Positions 35,071 through 43,704 of a stretch of DNA of 64,000 nt are shown here, in pieces. Source of the stretch: Oscillospiraceae bacterium (GTDB lineage: Bacteria; Bacillota; Clostridia; Oscillospirales; Oscillospiraceae); NCBI GenBank assembly GCA_902760845.1, contig CACWHX010000001.1:1-64000 (forward strand). The letters run 5' to 3'. The position numbers and the translations under genes are program-made. Every line of letters starts with the position of its first letter. The stretch's first letter is position 1. Under the pieces are notes generated by a model. That model made no database searches. It was not told the DNA's origin and worked only from the letters and a program-made list of their open reading frames with translations.

Positions 35071-35116
35071 TCTCTTTCTTTCGTATTCCGTATCATCTTT
35101 TCAAGGAGGCAGCCCC

Positions 35117-36523
35117 ATGAAGCTTTACAACACGATGACCATGCAAAAGGAGGAATTTGTCCCGATCGAGCCGGGTAAGGTCCGGATGTATGCCTGCGGG
35201 CCGACGGTGTATAACTTCATCCATGTCGGCAACGCGCGCCCGCTCATCATGTTCGACGCGCTGCGCCGCTATCTGGAGTACCGCGGCTATGACGTGACGT
35301 TCGTGCAGAACTTCACGGACGTGGACGACAAGATCATCAACCGCGCAAACGAAGAGGGCATCCCGAGCGACGAGGTCGCAAAAAAGTATATCGACGAATA
35401 CTTCACCGACGCGCGCGCGCTTGGCGTCCGCGAGGCGACAGTGCACCCCAAGGCCACGGAGAATATCCAGCCGATCATTGATCTCATCACCACCCTCATC
35501 GACAAGGGCTATGCCTACGAAGTGGAGGGCGACGTGTATTACCGCACGCTGAAATTCAAGGACTACGGCAAGCTCAGCCATCAGCCGATCGAGGACCTGC
35601 AGTCCGGCGCGCGCATCGACGTGAACGACATTAAGGAAAATCCGCTTGATTTCGCGCTGTGGAAGGCCGCCAAGCCCGGCGAGCCGTACTGGGATTCCCC
35701 GTGGGGCCACGGCCGCCCCGGCTGGCACATCGAGTGCTCGGCCATGTCCAACCGCTATCTCGGCAAAACCATCGACATTCACTGCGGCGGCAGCGACCTG
35801 GCCTTCCCCCACCATGAAAACGAAATCGCGCAGTCCGAGGCCGCGAACGGCTGCAAATTCGTCAACTACTGGCTGCACAACGGCTTTATCAACATCGACA
35901 ACAAGAAGATGTCCAAGTCGCTCGGCAACTTCTTCACCGTGCGCGAGGCGGCGGACGCCTACGGCTATGACTGCATCCGCATGTTCATGCTCATGAGCCA
36001 CTACCGCAGCCCGCTGAACTACTCCGGCGAGATCCTCATGCAGGCCAGGGCCGCGCTGGAGCGGCTGCGCACCGCGAAGAGCAATCTGGATTTCTTCGCC
36101 GCGAACGGGCGCGACGGCGCGCTGTCAGACGACGAGGCCGCCTTCGCGGAGGGGCTCGGCCGGTATCGTGAGAAATTCATCGCGGTGATGGACGACGACT
36201 TCAACACCGCCGACGCGATTTCCGTCATCTTTGAGATGGTGCGCGAGATCAACACCGCCGTCTCCCCCGCCGCGGACCCGACCAGGGCGCTGGCGGAGGC
36301 CTGCCGCAGCATCTTCCTGGAGCTGTGCGGCGTGCTGGGCATCCCCTTCGGCGACGACGCGCCCGACGGCGAGAGCGCGGAGATCGAGGCGAAAATCGCC
36401 GCGCGTCAGGCGGCGCGCAAGGCCAAGAACTGGGCCGAGGCCGACCGCATCCGCGACGAGCTGAAGGCGCAGGGCATCCTCCTGGAGGACACCCCGCAGG
36501 GTGTGAAGTGGAAGAAAATCTGA
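35117..36523 (+). CDS. cysS: Cysteinyl-tRNA synthetase
   Basis: 468 residues. Class I synthetase charging tRNA-Cys. A CGPTVYNFIHVGNARP segment contains the HIGH-type motif (HVGN) and the first zinc Cys; GWHIECSAMS and HHENEIAQSEA supply the other zinc ligands; the KMSKS loop is KKMSKSLGNF. A C-terminal helical anticodon-binding region ends VKWKKI. AAGGAGG precedes the ATG. Expression is controlled by the T-box leader. Confidence 0.97.
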   Translation: MKLYNTMTMQKEEFVPIEPGKVRMYACGPTVYNFIHVGNARPLIMFDALRRYLEYRGYDVTFVQNFTDVDDKIINRANEEGIPSDEVAKKYIDEYFTDARALGVREATVHPKATENIQPIIDLITTLIDKGYAYEVEGDVYYRTLKFKDYGKLSHQPIEDLQSGARIDVNDIKENPLDFALWKAAKPGEPYWDSPWGHGRPGWHIECSAMSNRYLGKTIDIHCGGSDLAFPHHENEIAQSEAANGCKFVNYWLHNGFINIDNKKMSKSLGNFFTVREAADAYGYDCIRMFMLMSHYRSPLNYSGEILMQARAALERLRTAKSNLDFFAANGRDGALSDDEAAFAEGLGRYREKFIAVMDDDFNTADAISVIFEMVREINTAVSPAADPTRALAEACRSIFLELCGVLGIPFGDDAPDGESAEIEAKIAARQAARKAKNWAEADRIRDELKAQGILLEDTPQGVKWKKI

Positions 36524-36536
36524 GCACACAACCAAA

Positions 36537-36632
36537 AACCGCCCCACTTTGCGTTGACAAAGCGGGGCGGTTCAGGCAAAAAAAGGCGCTGTCTCATTCG
36601 CCGAATCGGCTGAGATGAGGCAGCGTCTTTTC
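36537..36632 (-). terminator. Two hairpins between cysS and the AbrB-like gene
   Basis: A 15-bp stem with one mismatch (36537-36551 with 36558-36572) and a second stem (36588-36597 with 36615-36624). Read on the minus strand both are followed by T runs, so they end the AbrB-like transcript; the first may also end cysS. Confidence 0.65.
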
Positions 36633-36645
36633 CGTCTGTCGCGAA

Positions 36646-36891
36646 TCAGAGCTTGTCGTTCATCGCGCGGATACAATCCGGGCAGATGTTTCTGCCCTTG
36701 TAGTTGATGATGTCCTTGGCATTGTCGCAGAAAATGCACGCAGGCTGATATTTGCGCAGGACAATGGATTCCCCGTCAACAAAAATCTCGATGCGGTCCT
36801 TTTCCTCGATGCCAAGGGTTCTTCTCAACTCGATCGGCAGCACGATGCGGCCAAGCTCGTCAACCTTGCGAACGATACCTGTAGACTTCAT
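36646..36891 (-). CDS. AbrB/SpoVT-type transition regulator with C-terminal Cys motif
   Basis: 81 residues. A swapped-hairpin DNA-binding domain: STGIVRKVDELGRIVLPIELRRTLGI then DRIEIFVDGESIVLRKY. The C-terminal part has CIFCDN and CPDC, four cysteines that could hold zinc, an extension found in clostridial AbrB-like proteins. The ATG at 36891 is eight bases after AGGAGGG; an upstream TTG is rejected. Probably a regulator of stationary-phase or sporulation genes, and it is divergent from spmA. Confidence 0.9.
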   Translation of the reverse strand: MKSTGIVRKVDELGRIVLPIELRRTLGIEEKDRIEIFVDGESIVLRKYQPACIFCDNAKDIINYKGRNICPDCIRAMNDKL

Positions 36892-36964
36892 TTTCAAGAC
36901 CCTCCTTGCTAAAATAAACGGAATGCCCCCAAAACCGACATTTTTCCCGTTATTTCTACATATT

Positions 36965-36992
36965 AGTATATTCGTTAAAGTGAAAAAGTCAA
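36965..36992 (-). promoter_or_regulatory. Promoter of the AbrB-like gene
   Basis: Minus-strand TTGACT (36992-36987), 16-base spacer, TATACT (36970-36965) in a very AT-rich region, as expected for transition-state regulators that bind their own promoter. Confidence 0.65.
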
Positions 36993-37105
36993 TAATTTTT
37001 CGGTCTGAAATCGGAAATTTTTTTCTTTTCTACATTCTGCATATTTTGTGTAAAGAAATCATATAAAGTTTCTGTGAAAAATCACAGGATTTGGAGGGGT
37101 TTTTG

Positions 37106-37684
37106 TTGGAATTGTCGATAATTTGGGTTGGTATTCTGTTAGTTTCTTTACTTTTTGCCAGTTTTAGCGGGAAGACGGCAGCGGTCGGCGCGGCGGCAGC
37201 GGAGGGCGTGCAGCAGGCCGTAGAATTTTGTCTTTCCGTCGGCGGAATGATCTGTCTCTGGTCGGGTCTGATGGAGGTCATGCGCCGCAGCGGGCTGACG
37301 GCGCGGCTGTCCAGACTGCTGCGGCCGGTGCTGCTGCGTCTGTTTCCCGGCGCGGGTGCGCGCGCGGAGACGCTGGACGCGCTCTCCATGAACGTGAGCG
37401 CAAATCTTCTGGGGCTGGGAAACGCCGCGACCGCCGCCGGGCTGCGCGCGGCGCGGGAGATGGCGCGCGCGGCGGACGGCACCGTGGCAAGCGATGAGCT
37501 GTGCCGACTCGTCGTGCTGAACACCGCGTCCATTCAGCTGCTGCCGGTGACCATCGCCGCCGTGCGGGAATCCGCCGGGGCGGCCGTGCCCTATGACATT
37601 CTCCCCGCCGTGTGGATCACCTCCCTCTGCTCCGTCACGGCGGGGCTGCTCGCGGCCGCGCTGCTGCGCCGCGTCTGGCGATGA
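37106..37684 (+). CDS. spmA: Spore maturation protein A
   Basis: 192 residues, nucleoside-recognition (Gate) domain membrane protein. In spore formers SpmA and SpmB act in spore core dehydration. Family features: VQQAVEFCLSVGGMICLWSGLMEV and SANLLGLGNAATAAGLRA. The start is a TTG six bases after GGAGGGG; an earlier TTG overlaps the ribosome-binding site. Overlaps spmB by four bases. Confidence 0.88.
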   Translation: MELSIIWVGILLVSLLFASFSGKTAAVGAAAAEGVQQAVEFCLSVGGMICLWSGLMEVMRRSGLTARLSRLLRPVLLRLFPGAGARAETLDALSMNVSANLLGLGNAATAAGLRAAREMARAADGTVASDELCRLVVLNTASIQLLPVTIAAVRESAGAAVPYDILPAVWITSLCSVTAGLLAAALLRRVWR

Positions 37685-38205
37685 GCGCGCTGCTGCAACT
37701 CACGGTGCCGCTGCTGCTCGCGGGCGTGGGTCTCTCCGCGCTGCTGCGCGGCACGGACGTGTTTTCCGCGCTCATCGACGGCGCGGCGGACGGGCTGAGG
37801 ACCGTTCTGCGTCTGTTCCCGCCGCTGCTGATGCTGCTGCCCGCCGTGCGGATGCTGCGCGCCTCCGGCGCGCTCGACGCCTGCACCGCCCTGCTGACGC
37901 CGGCGCTGGAACGACTGGGCATCCCGCCGGAGACCACCATCCTGATGCTGGTGCGGCCGCTCAGCGGCGGCGCGGCGCTGGCCGCGGCCTCCGAGCTGAT
38001 CCGCGCGCACGGCGCGGACTCCCTCGTCGGGCGCACCGCCGCCGTGATGATGGGCTCGACCGAGACCACCTTCTACGTCGTCGCCGTCTACTTCGGCGCG
38101 TGCGGCATTCGCAAAAGCCGCTGGGCCATCCCGGCCGCTCTGTGCGCGGACGCGGTCGGCTTCTTCATGGCGGCGTGGGTCGTCCGGCGGCTCTGGTTCG
38201 CGTGA
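37681..38205 (+). CDS. spmB: Spore maturation protein B
   Basis: 174 residues with five hydrophobic helices. RLFPPLLMLLPAVRMLRASGA and VRPLSGGAALA, then GSTETTFYVVAVYFGACGI, are the SpmB signatures. It starts with ATGA overlapping the spmA stop; the two genes are always paired in Clostridia and Bacilli. No strong terminator follows before the candidate sRNA unit. Confidence 0.9.
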   Translation: MSALLQLTVPLLLAGVGLSALLRGTDVFSALIDGAADGLRTVLRLFPPLLMLLPAVRMLRASGALDACTALLTPALERLGIPPETTILMLVRPLSGGAALAAASELIRAHGADSLVGRTAAVMMGSTETTFYVVAVYFGACGIRKSRWAIPAALCADAVGFFMAAWVVRRLWFA

Positions 38206-38302
38206 ATCCAAGCGCCGCCGTCAGGTTGAACAAGATCGGAACGACGCAATTGTTATTTTTATGTCAATTTCGTAGAATTCCAGAAAATCTGAAAAAATCC
38301 GC

Positions 38303-38331
38303 TTTACAAATGCAAAAACGTGTGGTATAAA
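38303..38331 (+). promoter_or_regulatory. Promoter in the spmB-bceR gap
   Basis: TTTACA (38303-38308), 17-base spacer, TATAAA (38326-38331). A very good sigma-A promoter, 370 bases before the next gene but only about 80 bases before a strong terminator. Confidence 0.75.
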
Positions 38332-38337
38332 AGAACC

Positions 38338-38449
38338 GTAAGTTCGTTCGTTAAATAACAAACCTATTTACGATTTCCCATTCTTTTCTCTTCTTATCTT
38401 TGCTCTCTCTTCAAAAACGCCTTCACGGAAACGTGAAGGTGTTTTTGAT
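38338..38449 (+). ncRNA. Candidate pyrimidine-rich small RNA
   Basis: A predicted transcript of about 110 nt from the promoter at 38303-38331 to the terminator at 38413-38446. The middle (about 38374-38412) is almost purely C and U (TTTCCC, TTCTTTTC, CTCTCTCTTC), complementary in character to Shine-Dalgarno sequences. No open frame of useful length. It could instead be a leader for bceR with attenuation at the hairpin. Confidence 0.45.
38413..38446 (+). terminator. Intrinsic terminator with GAAA loop
   Basis: A 15-bp stem (one G-U pair) closed by a GAAA tetraloop, with five T at the end. It ends the candidate sRNA and any read-through from spmB. Confidence 0.85.
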
Positions 38450-38702
38450 TTGCACGGCGACTGTGTCGCCGTGCAAATCGCCTGAGAACCGCTGCGCGGT
38501 TCTCAGGCGTGACGCACGCTTCATCGCCCTCGGCTTCGCCTCGGTTGGTCGGCATGCGGGCTCGCCTTGCTCGCCTCAGGGTGTTTTTGCCGCGGCGGAG
38601 CCACGGCAAAAACGGATCAAGGGGTGGGGTGATTTTTTGCTTTCGTCGGCGGTGTACTTTTGTTATAATGAATCTATCATCTATTTCATGCGAGGAACGA
38701 TC
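38450..38702. other. GC-rich non-coding gap before bceR
   Basis: No gene. It includes a GCGACTGTGTCGC-type dyad, a CCTGAGAACCGC/GCGGTTCTCAGG stem (38481-38507), and a TTTTTGCCGCGG/CCACGGCAAAAA pair (38584-38612). An A/T-rich stretch at 38640-38700 probably holds the bceR promoter. Confidence 0.5.
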
Positions 38703-39374
38703 ATGTATCGAATTTTTATTGTGGAAGACGATCCGGGCATTGCCGAGGGCATCCGCGCGCAGGCGGAGCTCTGGGCGCTGGAGGCGCGCTGCATCCGGGA
38801 TTTTCGCGCGGTGATGGCGGAGTTCGCGGCGTTTCAGCCGCACCTGGTGCTGCTGGACATCGCCCTCCCCTTCTTTGACGGCTACCACTGGTGCAGCGAG
38901 ATCCGCAAGGTGTCCAAGGTGCCGATCCTCTTTCTCTCGTCGGCGTCGGACAACATGAATCTCATCATGGCGATGAACATGGGCGCGGACGATTTTATCG
39001 CCAAGCCCTTTGACGCGAACGTGCTGATGGCGAAGATTCAGGCGCTGCTGCGCCGCACCTATGACTTCGGCGACGCCGTGCCGGTGCTGGAGCACCGCGG
39101 CGCGCTGTTAAACACCGCGGACGGCACCTTTTCCTATGCCGGCGGGACGCTGCCGCTGTCCAAAAACGAATACCGCATTTTGCTGCTGCTGATGCAGAAC
39201 AAGGGCAGGATCGTCAGCCGCGAGCGGCTCATGCAGGCGCTCTGGGAGACGGACAGCTTCGTGGACGACAACACGCTGACCGTGAATGTGAATCGTCTGC
39301 GCAAGAAGCTCAACGCCGCGGGGCTGGAGGACTTCATCACGACGAAGCACGGCGCCGGATATCTGATCGGCTGA
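38703..39374 (+). CDS. bceR: BceR-like OmpR-family response regulator
   Basis: 223 residues. Receiver with FIVEDDPG, Asp in LLDIALPFFDG, and Lys in AKPFDANV; C-terminal winged helix with ALWETDSFVDDNTLTVNVNRLRKKL, typical of the Bce subgroup. The ATG at 38703 follows GAGGAACGATC. It pairs with the kinase eight bases downstream and the ABC transporter after that. It would activate the bceAB promoter on peptide-antibiotic stress. Confidence 0.9.
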   Translation: MYRIFIVEDDPGIAEGIRAQAELWALEARCIRDFRAVMAEFAAFQPHLVLLDIALPFFDGYHWCSEIRKVSKVPILFLSSASDNMNLIMAMNMGADDFIAKPFDANVLMAKIQALLRRTYDFGDAVPVLEHRGALLNTADGTFSYAGGTLPLSKNEYRILLLLMQNKGRIVSRERLMQALWETDSFVDDNTLTVNVNRLRKKLNAAGLEDFITTKHGAGYLIG

Positions 39375-39382
39375 GGCGCGCC

Positions 39383-40375
39383 ATGGGCTTTTTTCGTCAC
39401 TATCTGAAGCAGCGGCGGCGCGTGATCGCCGTGTTCCTGCTCTGCTGCGCCGTCTTTTTCGCCACGTTCGCGCTCTACGCGCTGCCGCTCGGCGCGGTGC
39501 TGTATCCCGCGCTCCTGTGCGCCGTCGTCCTGCTGATCGCCGCGCTGTTCGACGTGCAGCGCGCGCGGATAAAGCACCGGCAGCTGCAGAGTATCGCCGG
39601 GCTTTCCGCCGCGCTGATGGAGGATGTGTTCCCGCCGGAAGAGACCATAGACGACGCGGACTATCAAACGATCATCCGCCTGCTGCGGCAGGAGCAGCGC
39701 GCGCTCGCCGGGCAGATGGACGCCCGCTTTCGGGACACGGTGGACTACTACACGCTCTGGGCGCACCAGATCAAAACGCCCATCGCCTCCATGCGCATCA
39801 CGCTGCAGGGCGAGGACTCCCCCCGCGCGCGGCGGCTGAGCGCCGATCTGCTGCACATCGAGCAGTATGTCGAGATGGTGCTGGTGTTCCTCCGGCTCGG
39901 CTCTGACAGCACGGATTATGTGATCCGATCGTGCGATCTGGATGACATTTTGCGCGGAGCGGTCAAAAAATTCGCCGGAGAATTCATCGGGAGAAAGATC
40001 CGACTCGAATATCAGCCCACGCACGAAACCGTCCTGACAGACGAAAAATGGCTCTCCTTCGTCATCGAGCAGCTGCTCTCCAACGCGCTGAAATATACGC
40101 CCGAGGGCAGCGTCCGCATTGAGATGGAGCCGAACAAGACGCTCTGCATCCGCGACACGGGCATCGGCATCGCGCCGGAGGACCTGCCGCGCATCTTTGA
40201 AAAGGGCTACACCGGCTGCAACGGCCGCGTTGACAAAAGGGCCAGCGGCATCGGGCTGTATCTCTGCCGGCGCATCTGCGCAAATCTCGGCCACACCATC
40301 TCCGCCGAATCCGTTGTGGGCGCGGGGACGACCATCCGGATCGGTCTGCAGGAGGCGCAGCTGGAGATCGAATAG
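39383..40375 (+). CDS. bceS: BceS-like intramembrane-sensing histidine kinase
   Basis: 330 residues. Two N-terminal TM helices (about 15-55) with almost no extracellular loop, as in intramembrane-sensing kinases that respond through the BceAB transporter. The phosphoacceptor motif is TLWAHQIKTPIASMRI near residue 132. The ATPase domain has EQLLSNALKYTPEG, IRDTGIGIAPEDL, and SGIGLYL. Second gene of bceRS-AB. Confidence 0.9.
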   Translation: MGFFRHYLKQRRRVIAVFLLCCAVFFATFALYALPLGAVLYPALLCAVVLLIAALFDVQRARIKHRQLQSIAGLSAALMEDVFPPEETIDDADYQTIIRLLRQEQRALAGQMDARFRDTVDYYTLWAHQIKTPIASMRITLQGEDSPRARRLSADLLHIEQYVEMVLVFLRLGSDSTDYVIRSCDLDDILRGAVKKFAGEFIGRKIRLEYQPTHETVLTDEKWLSFVIEQLLSNALKYTPEGSVRIEMEPNKTLCIRDTGIGIAPEDLPRIFEKGYTGCNGRVDKRASGIGLYLCRRICANLGHTISAESVVGAGTTIRIGLQEAQLEIE

Positions 40376-40412
40376 CGGCGCACGGAATGTGACAAAATTG
40401 TAAGGTTTTCGT

Positions 40413-40463
40413 GGGGAAATGTAAGCCAATTCGATGGCAGCGCATTTCCCCGTTTGCTACAAT
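40413..40463 (+). promoter_or_regulatory. Candidate bceAB promoter with inverted repeat
   Basis: TACAAT at 40458-40463 is a good -10, with only a poor -35, as expected for an activator-dependent promoter. Upstream, GGGGAAATG (40413-40421) and CATTTCCCC (40443-40451) form a 9-bp inverted repeat with 21-base spacing that may be the BceR operator. Confidence 0.5.
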
Positions 40464-40495
40464 GGAGGCACAAATCCCGAAGGAGGATGGTTCCG

Positions 40496-41260
40496 ATGAG
40501 CATTCTGACTGTCACAGGACTGAAAAAAATCTATACGACCCGCTTCGGCGGCAACCAGGTGGAGGCGCTGAAGAACGTCAATTTCAGCGTGGAGCAGGGC
40601 GAATACGTCGCCATCATGGGCGAGAGCGGCTCCGGCAAGACGACGCTGCTGAATCTGCTGGCGGCGCTCGACCGCCCCACGGCGGGCTCGGTGGTGCTCG
40701 ACGGCATGGAGCTGACCGAGATTCGCGACAGCGACGTCGCCGCGTTCCGGCGCGACCATCTCGGCTTCGTGTTTCAGGAGTTCAACCTGCTGGACACGTT
40801 CTCGCTGGAGGACAACATCTATCTCCCGCTCGTGCTGGCCGGCGTGCCGCACGCGGAGATGGAGGCGCGCCTGCGTCCGCTCGCAAAGGAGCTGGGCATC
40901 GTGTCGCTGCTGAAAAAATACCCCTACGAGGTCTCCGGCGGGCAAAAGCAGCGCGCGGCCGTGGCGCGCGCGCTCATCACGAACCCCAAGCTGCTGCTGG
41001 CCGACGAGCCGACCGGCGCGCTCGACTCCCGGTCCACGGACGAGCTGCTGCGCCTCTTCAGCGCCATCAACGCCCACGGGCAGACGGTCCTGATGGTGAC
41101 GCACTCGGTCAAGGCGGCGAGCCACGCGCAGCGCGTGCTGTTCATCAAGGACGGCGAGGTGTTCCACCAGATCTATCGCGGCGGCAGCACCTCGGAGCAG
41201 CTGTATCAGAAGATCTCCGATACGCTTACCATGCTTGCGACAGGCGGTGAGCAGTCATGA
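40496..41260 (+). CDS. bceA: BceA-like ABC transporter ATPase
   Basis: 254 residues. MacB/LolD-type ATPase: Walker A GESGSGKTT near residue 42, Q-loop VFQEFNLL, signature VSGGQKQRAAVARA, Walker B LLLADEPTGALD. Works with BceB in resistance to peptide antibiotics acting on lipid II cycle intermediates. The ATG at 40496 is preceded by AAGGAGG. Overlaps bceB by four bases. Confidence 0.92.
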   Translation: MSILTVTGLKKIYTTRFGGNQVEALKNVNFSVEQGEYVAIMGESGSGKTTLLNLLAALDRPTAGSVVLDGMELTEIRDSDVAAFRRDHLGFVFQEFNLLDTFSLEDNIYLPLVLAGVPHAEMEARLRPLAKELGIVSLLKKYPYEVSGGQKQRAAVARALITNPKLLLADEPTGALDSRSTDELLRLFSAINAHGQTVLMVTHSVKAASHAQRVLFIKDGEVFHQIYRGGSTSEQLYQKISDTLTMLATGGEQS

Positions 41261-43308
41261 GCGGGGGCTTTTACTCCCGTCTCGCCTGGACGGGCATCCA
41301 CAAAAACAGGCGCCTGTATCTCCCCTATTTTCTCACCTGCGCCGGCATGGTCATGATGTATTACATCATCGCCTTTCTTGCCGACTCGCCGCTGGTGGCG
41401 TCCATCCGGGGCGGCGAAATGCTGACCTCCATCCTCGGCTTCGGGCGGATTGTAATGCTCGTGTTCGCCGCGATCTTCCTGTTTTATACCAACTCCTTCC
41501 TGATGCGTCGGCGCCGCCGGGAGTTTGGGCTTTACAGCATTCTCGGCATGAACAAGCGCAACATCAGCCGCATTCTCACGCTGGAGACGCTCATCACGGC
41601 GCTGTTCTCCCTCCTGGCCGGGCTGTTCGCGGGCATTCTGCTCTCAAAGCTCGCGGAGCTCATCCTGATGCGCATGATGCAGAGCACAACGACCTACACG
41701 CTCTCCGTGTCGCTTTCCGACATCCTGCAGACCGTTTTCGTGTTCGCGGCGATTTTTCTGCTGATCCTGATCTTCAACGCGGGCCGCGTGCGGCTCTCGA
41801 AGCCGCTCAGCCTGCTGCAGAGCGAGAGCACGGGCGAAAAGCCTCCGCGCGCCAACTGGGTGCTGGCGCTGCTGGGCGTGCTGATCCTCGCCGCGGCATA
41901 TTACCTCGCCGTGACGGTCTACAATCCCATCGACGCGCTGGCCTGGTTCACCGTCGCGGTCATCATGGTCATCATCGCGACGTATCTCATCTTCATCGCG
42001 GGCAGCGTCGCGCTCTGCCGCGCGCTGCAGAAAAACCAGCGGTATTACTATCAGACGCGCCACTTCGTCTCCGTGTCGAGCATGGCATACCGCATGAAGC
42101 GCAACGGCGCGGGGCTGGCCTCCATCTGCATTCTGAGCACCATGGTGCTTGTGATCCTCTCCAGCACCGGCAGCCTCTTCATCGGCGCGGAGGACAGTCT
42201 CCATCGGATGTTTCCCCGCGACATGGCCGTTACCTTTACGCTCAGCGACCCGGAATACTGCACGGACGATCAGCTCGCGCAGTACCGTGCGCTCATTGAA
42301 GACGCGGTCGAAAAGCCGGTCTCAAATCCGCTTGAATACGTCACAGCTGAGCTTGCGGGGCTGCAGAACGACGACGGCAGCCTGAACATCTATCTCCCGA
42401 GTTCGCGCGGCATCACGTCGAACGCCTATGCCCGCCTGCGGATGCTCTATGTGTTCCCGCTCGACGTGTACAACACGACCATGGGGGCGCATGAGACTCT
42501 GTCGCCCGGCGAGGCGCTCATCTGCACGAACGACGCCCCCTACGCCTACGAGACGTTTTCCATCAACGGCGGGGATTCGCTCGCCGTGCGCACGGTGGAG
42601 GACTTTGACACCGCGCTCGGCGCGGAATCCTCCATCATCGCCTATTTTGTGTTTGTGCCGGATTTCACGGACTTCATCGCGCCGTACCTGGCGCTTGACC
42701 CCGACGAGATGCTCAACGGCGAGATCACGCTGCAGTATCAGTACAGCTTCGATATCGACGCGGATCGCACGGAGACGGACGCCATCGTGGGGCGGCTCTT
42801 TGACGCGATTGCGGACTATGTCTACCCGGATGAGGACACGCACTGCGACGACATCGTCTCCTATGGCCTCGAATCCCAGATGGAGCGGCGCGAAGCGTTC
42901 TACGGCCTGTTCGGCGGGCTGTTCTTCCTCGGCATTCTGCTGAGTCTGGTGTTCACGCTTGCCACAGTGCTCATCATCTACTACAAGCAGGTGTCCGAGG
43001 GCTATGAGGATCAGGCCCGGTTCGAGATCATGCAGAAGGTGGGCATGACAAAGCCGGAGATTCGACGAAGCATCAACGCGCAGGTCAAGACCGTCTTCCT
43101 CCTGCCGCTCGGCATGGCGGGGCTGCACCTCGCGTTTGCCTTCCCCTTCATCTGGCGCATTCTGCATATGTGGGGGCTGGTGAATCTGCCGCTGCTCATC
43201 GGCGTAACGGCCGGCTGCTTCATCGTGTTCGGCGCGCTGTACCTGCTCATCTACCGCGCAACGTCAAACGCATACTACGCAATCGTCAGCGGCGCAAGGG
43301 AAATGTGA
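41257..43308 (+). CDS. bceB: BceB-like FtsX-domain ABC transporter permease
   Basis: 683 residues with ten predicted TM helices in the 1+3, then 2+4 style of Bce permeases: an FtsX domain near 60-180, a large extracellular domain of about 200 residues (around 310-520) between helices VII and VIII, and a C-terminal FtsX domain. The extracellular domain is thought to contact the antibiotic target. EFGLYSILGMNKR and FEIMQKVGMTKPEI are the two cytoplasmic coupling-helix sequences. Confidence 0.92.
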   Translation: MSGGFYSRLAWTGIHKNRRLYLPYFLTCAGMVMMYYIIAFLADSPLVASIRGGEMLTSILGFGRIVMLVFAAIFLFYTNSFLMRRRRREFGLYSILGMNKRNISRILTLETLITALFSLLAGLFAGILLSKLAELILMRMMQSTTTYTLSVSLSDILQTVFVFAAIFLLILIFNAGRVRLSKPLSLLQSESTGEKPPRANWVLALLGVLILAAAYYLAVTVYNPIDALAWFTVAVIMVIIATYLIFIAGSVALCRALQKNQRYYYQTRHFVSVSSMAYRMKRNGAGLASICILSTMVLVILSSTGSLFIGAEDSLHRMFPRDMAVTFTLSDPEYCTDDQLAQYRALIEDAVEKPVSNPLEYVTAELAGLQNDDGSLNIYLPSSRGITSNAYARLRMLYVFPLDVYNTTMGAHETLSPGEALICTNDAPYAYETFSINGGDSLAVRTVEDFDTALGAESSIIAYFVFVPDFTDFIAPYLALDPDEMLNGEITLQYQYSFDIDADRTETDAIVGRLFDAIADYVYPDEDTHCDDIVSYGLESQMERREAFYGLFGGLFFLGILLSLVFTLATVLIIYYKQVSEGYEDQARFEIMQKVGMTKPEIRRSINAQVKTVFLLPLGMAGLHLAFAFPFIWRILHMWGLVNLPLLIGVTAGCFIVFGALYLLIYRATSNAYYAIVSGAREM

Positions 43309-43335
43309 GCGGCGGCTTTCCCGCAGTATGATAAA

Positions 43336-43368
43336 TGCACCTGAGGGCGTTTGCAAACCTCAGGTGCA
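43336..43368 (+). terminator. Terminator of the bce operon
   Basis: An 11-bp perfect stem TGCACCTGAGG/CCTCAGGTGCA with an 11-nt loop followed by CTTTGTTAATTATTTT. Confidence 0.75.
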
Positions 43369-43654
43369 CTTTGTTAATTATTTTGAAAAACAGAAAAAGG
43401 AATTACCTGCGGTTCCTCCCGCCGCAAGGAAGCCGATGCACGCCGCCGAAGCCAGAAAAAGCCGACGACAAACCTGGAACCCCGTGTACTGATCTGAACC
43501 AAAAAATCACCCCTCTAAACCCCCTGGTATGTGCCAATTTTTAACAAATAGGTGAAGTTCAGACTCTGTCATGATTCCGAATTATACTATATTTCGCGCT
43601 TTTCTTCAAAGTCAATTTTTAGAATTTTTAGGATTTCTATTAAATGGGAAATAA
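43369..43654. other. Intergenic, nothing recognised
   Basis: AT-richer than the surroundings toward 43650. No open frame with a ribosome-binding site, no repeat or RNA motif that I can name. Confidence 0.5.
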
Positions 43655-43687
43655 AAAGAATCCACAAGCCGCTTCTGTGGATTCTTT
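43655..43687 (-). terminator. Terminator of the polysaccharide operon
   Basis: A 12-bp stem AAAGAATCCACA/TGTGGATTCTTT; on the minus strand it is followed by TTTTTATTT, 18 bases after the stop codon of the last glycosyltransferase. Confidence 0.8.
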
Positions 43688-43704
43688 GGCGGTATGATAA
43701 CTCC

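Noticed and set aside
41235-42299. Alternative plus-strand frame over bceB
   Set aside because: His/Arg/Ala-rich shadow of bceB, with no ribosome-binding site and no recognisable domain.
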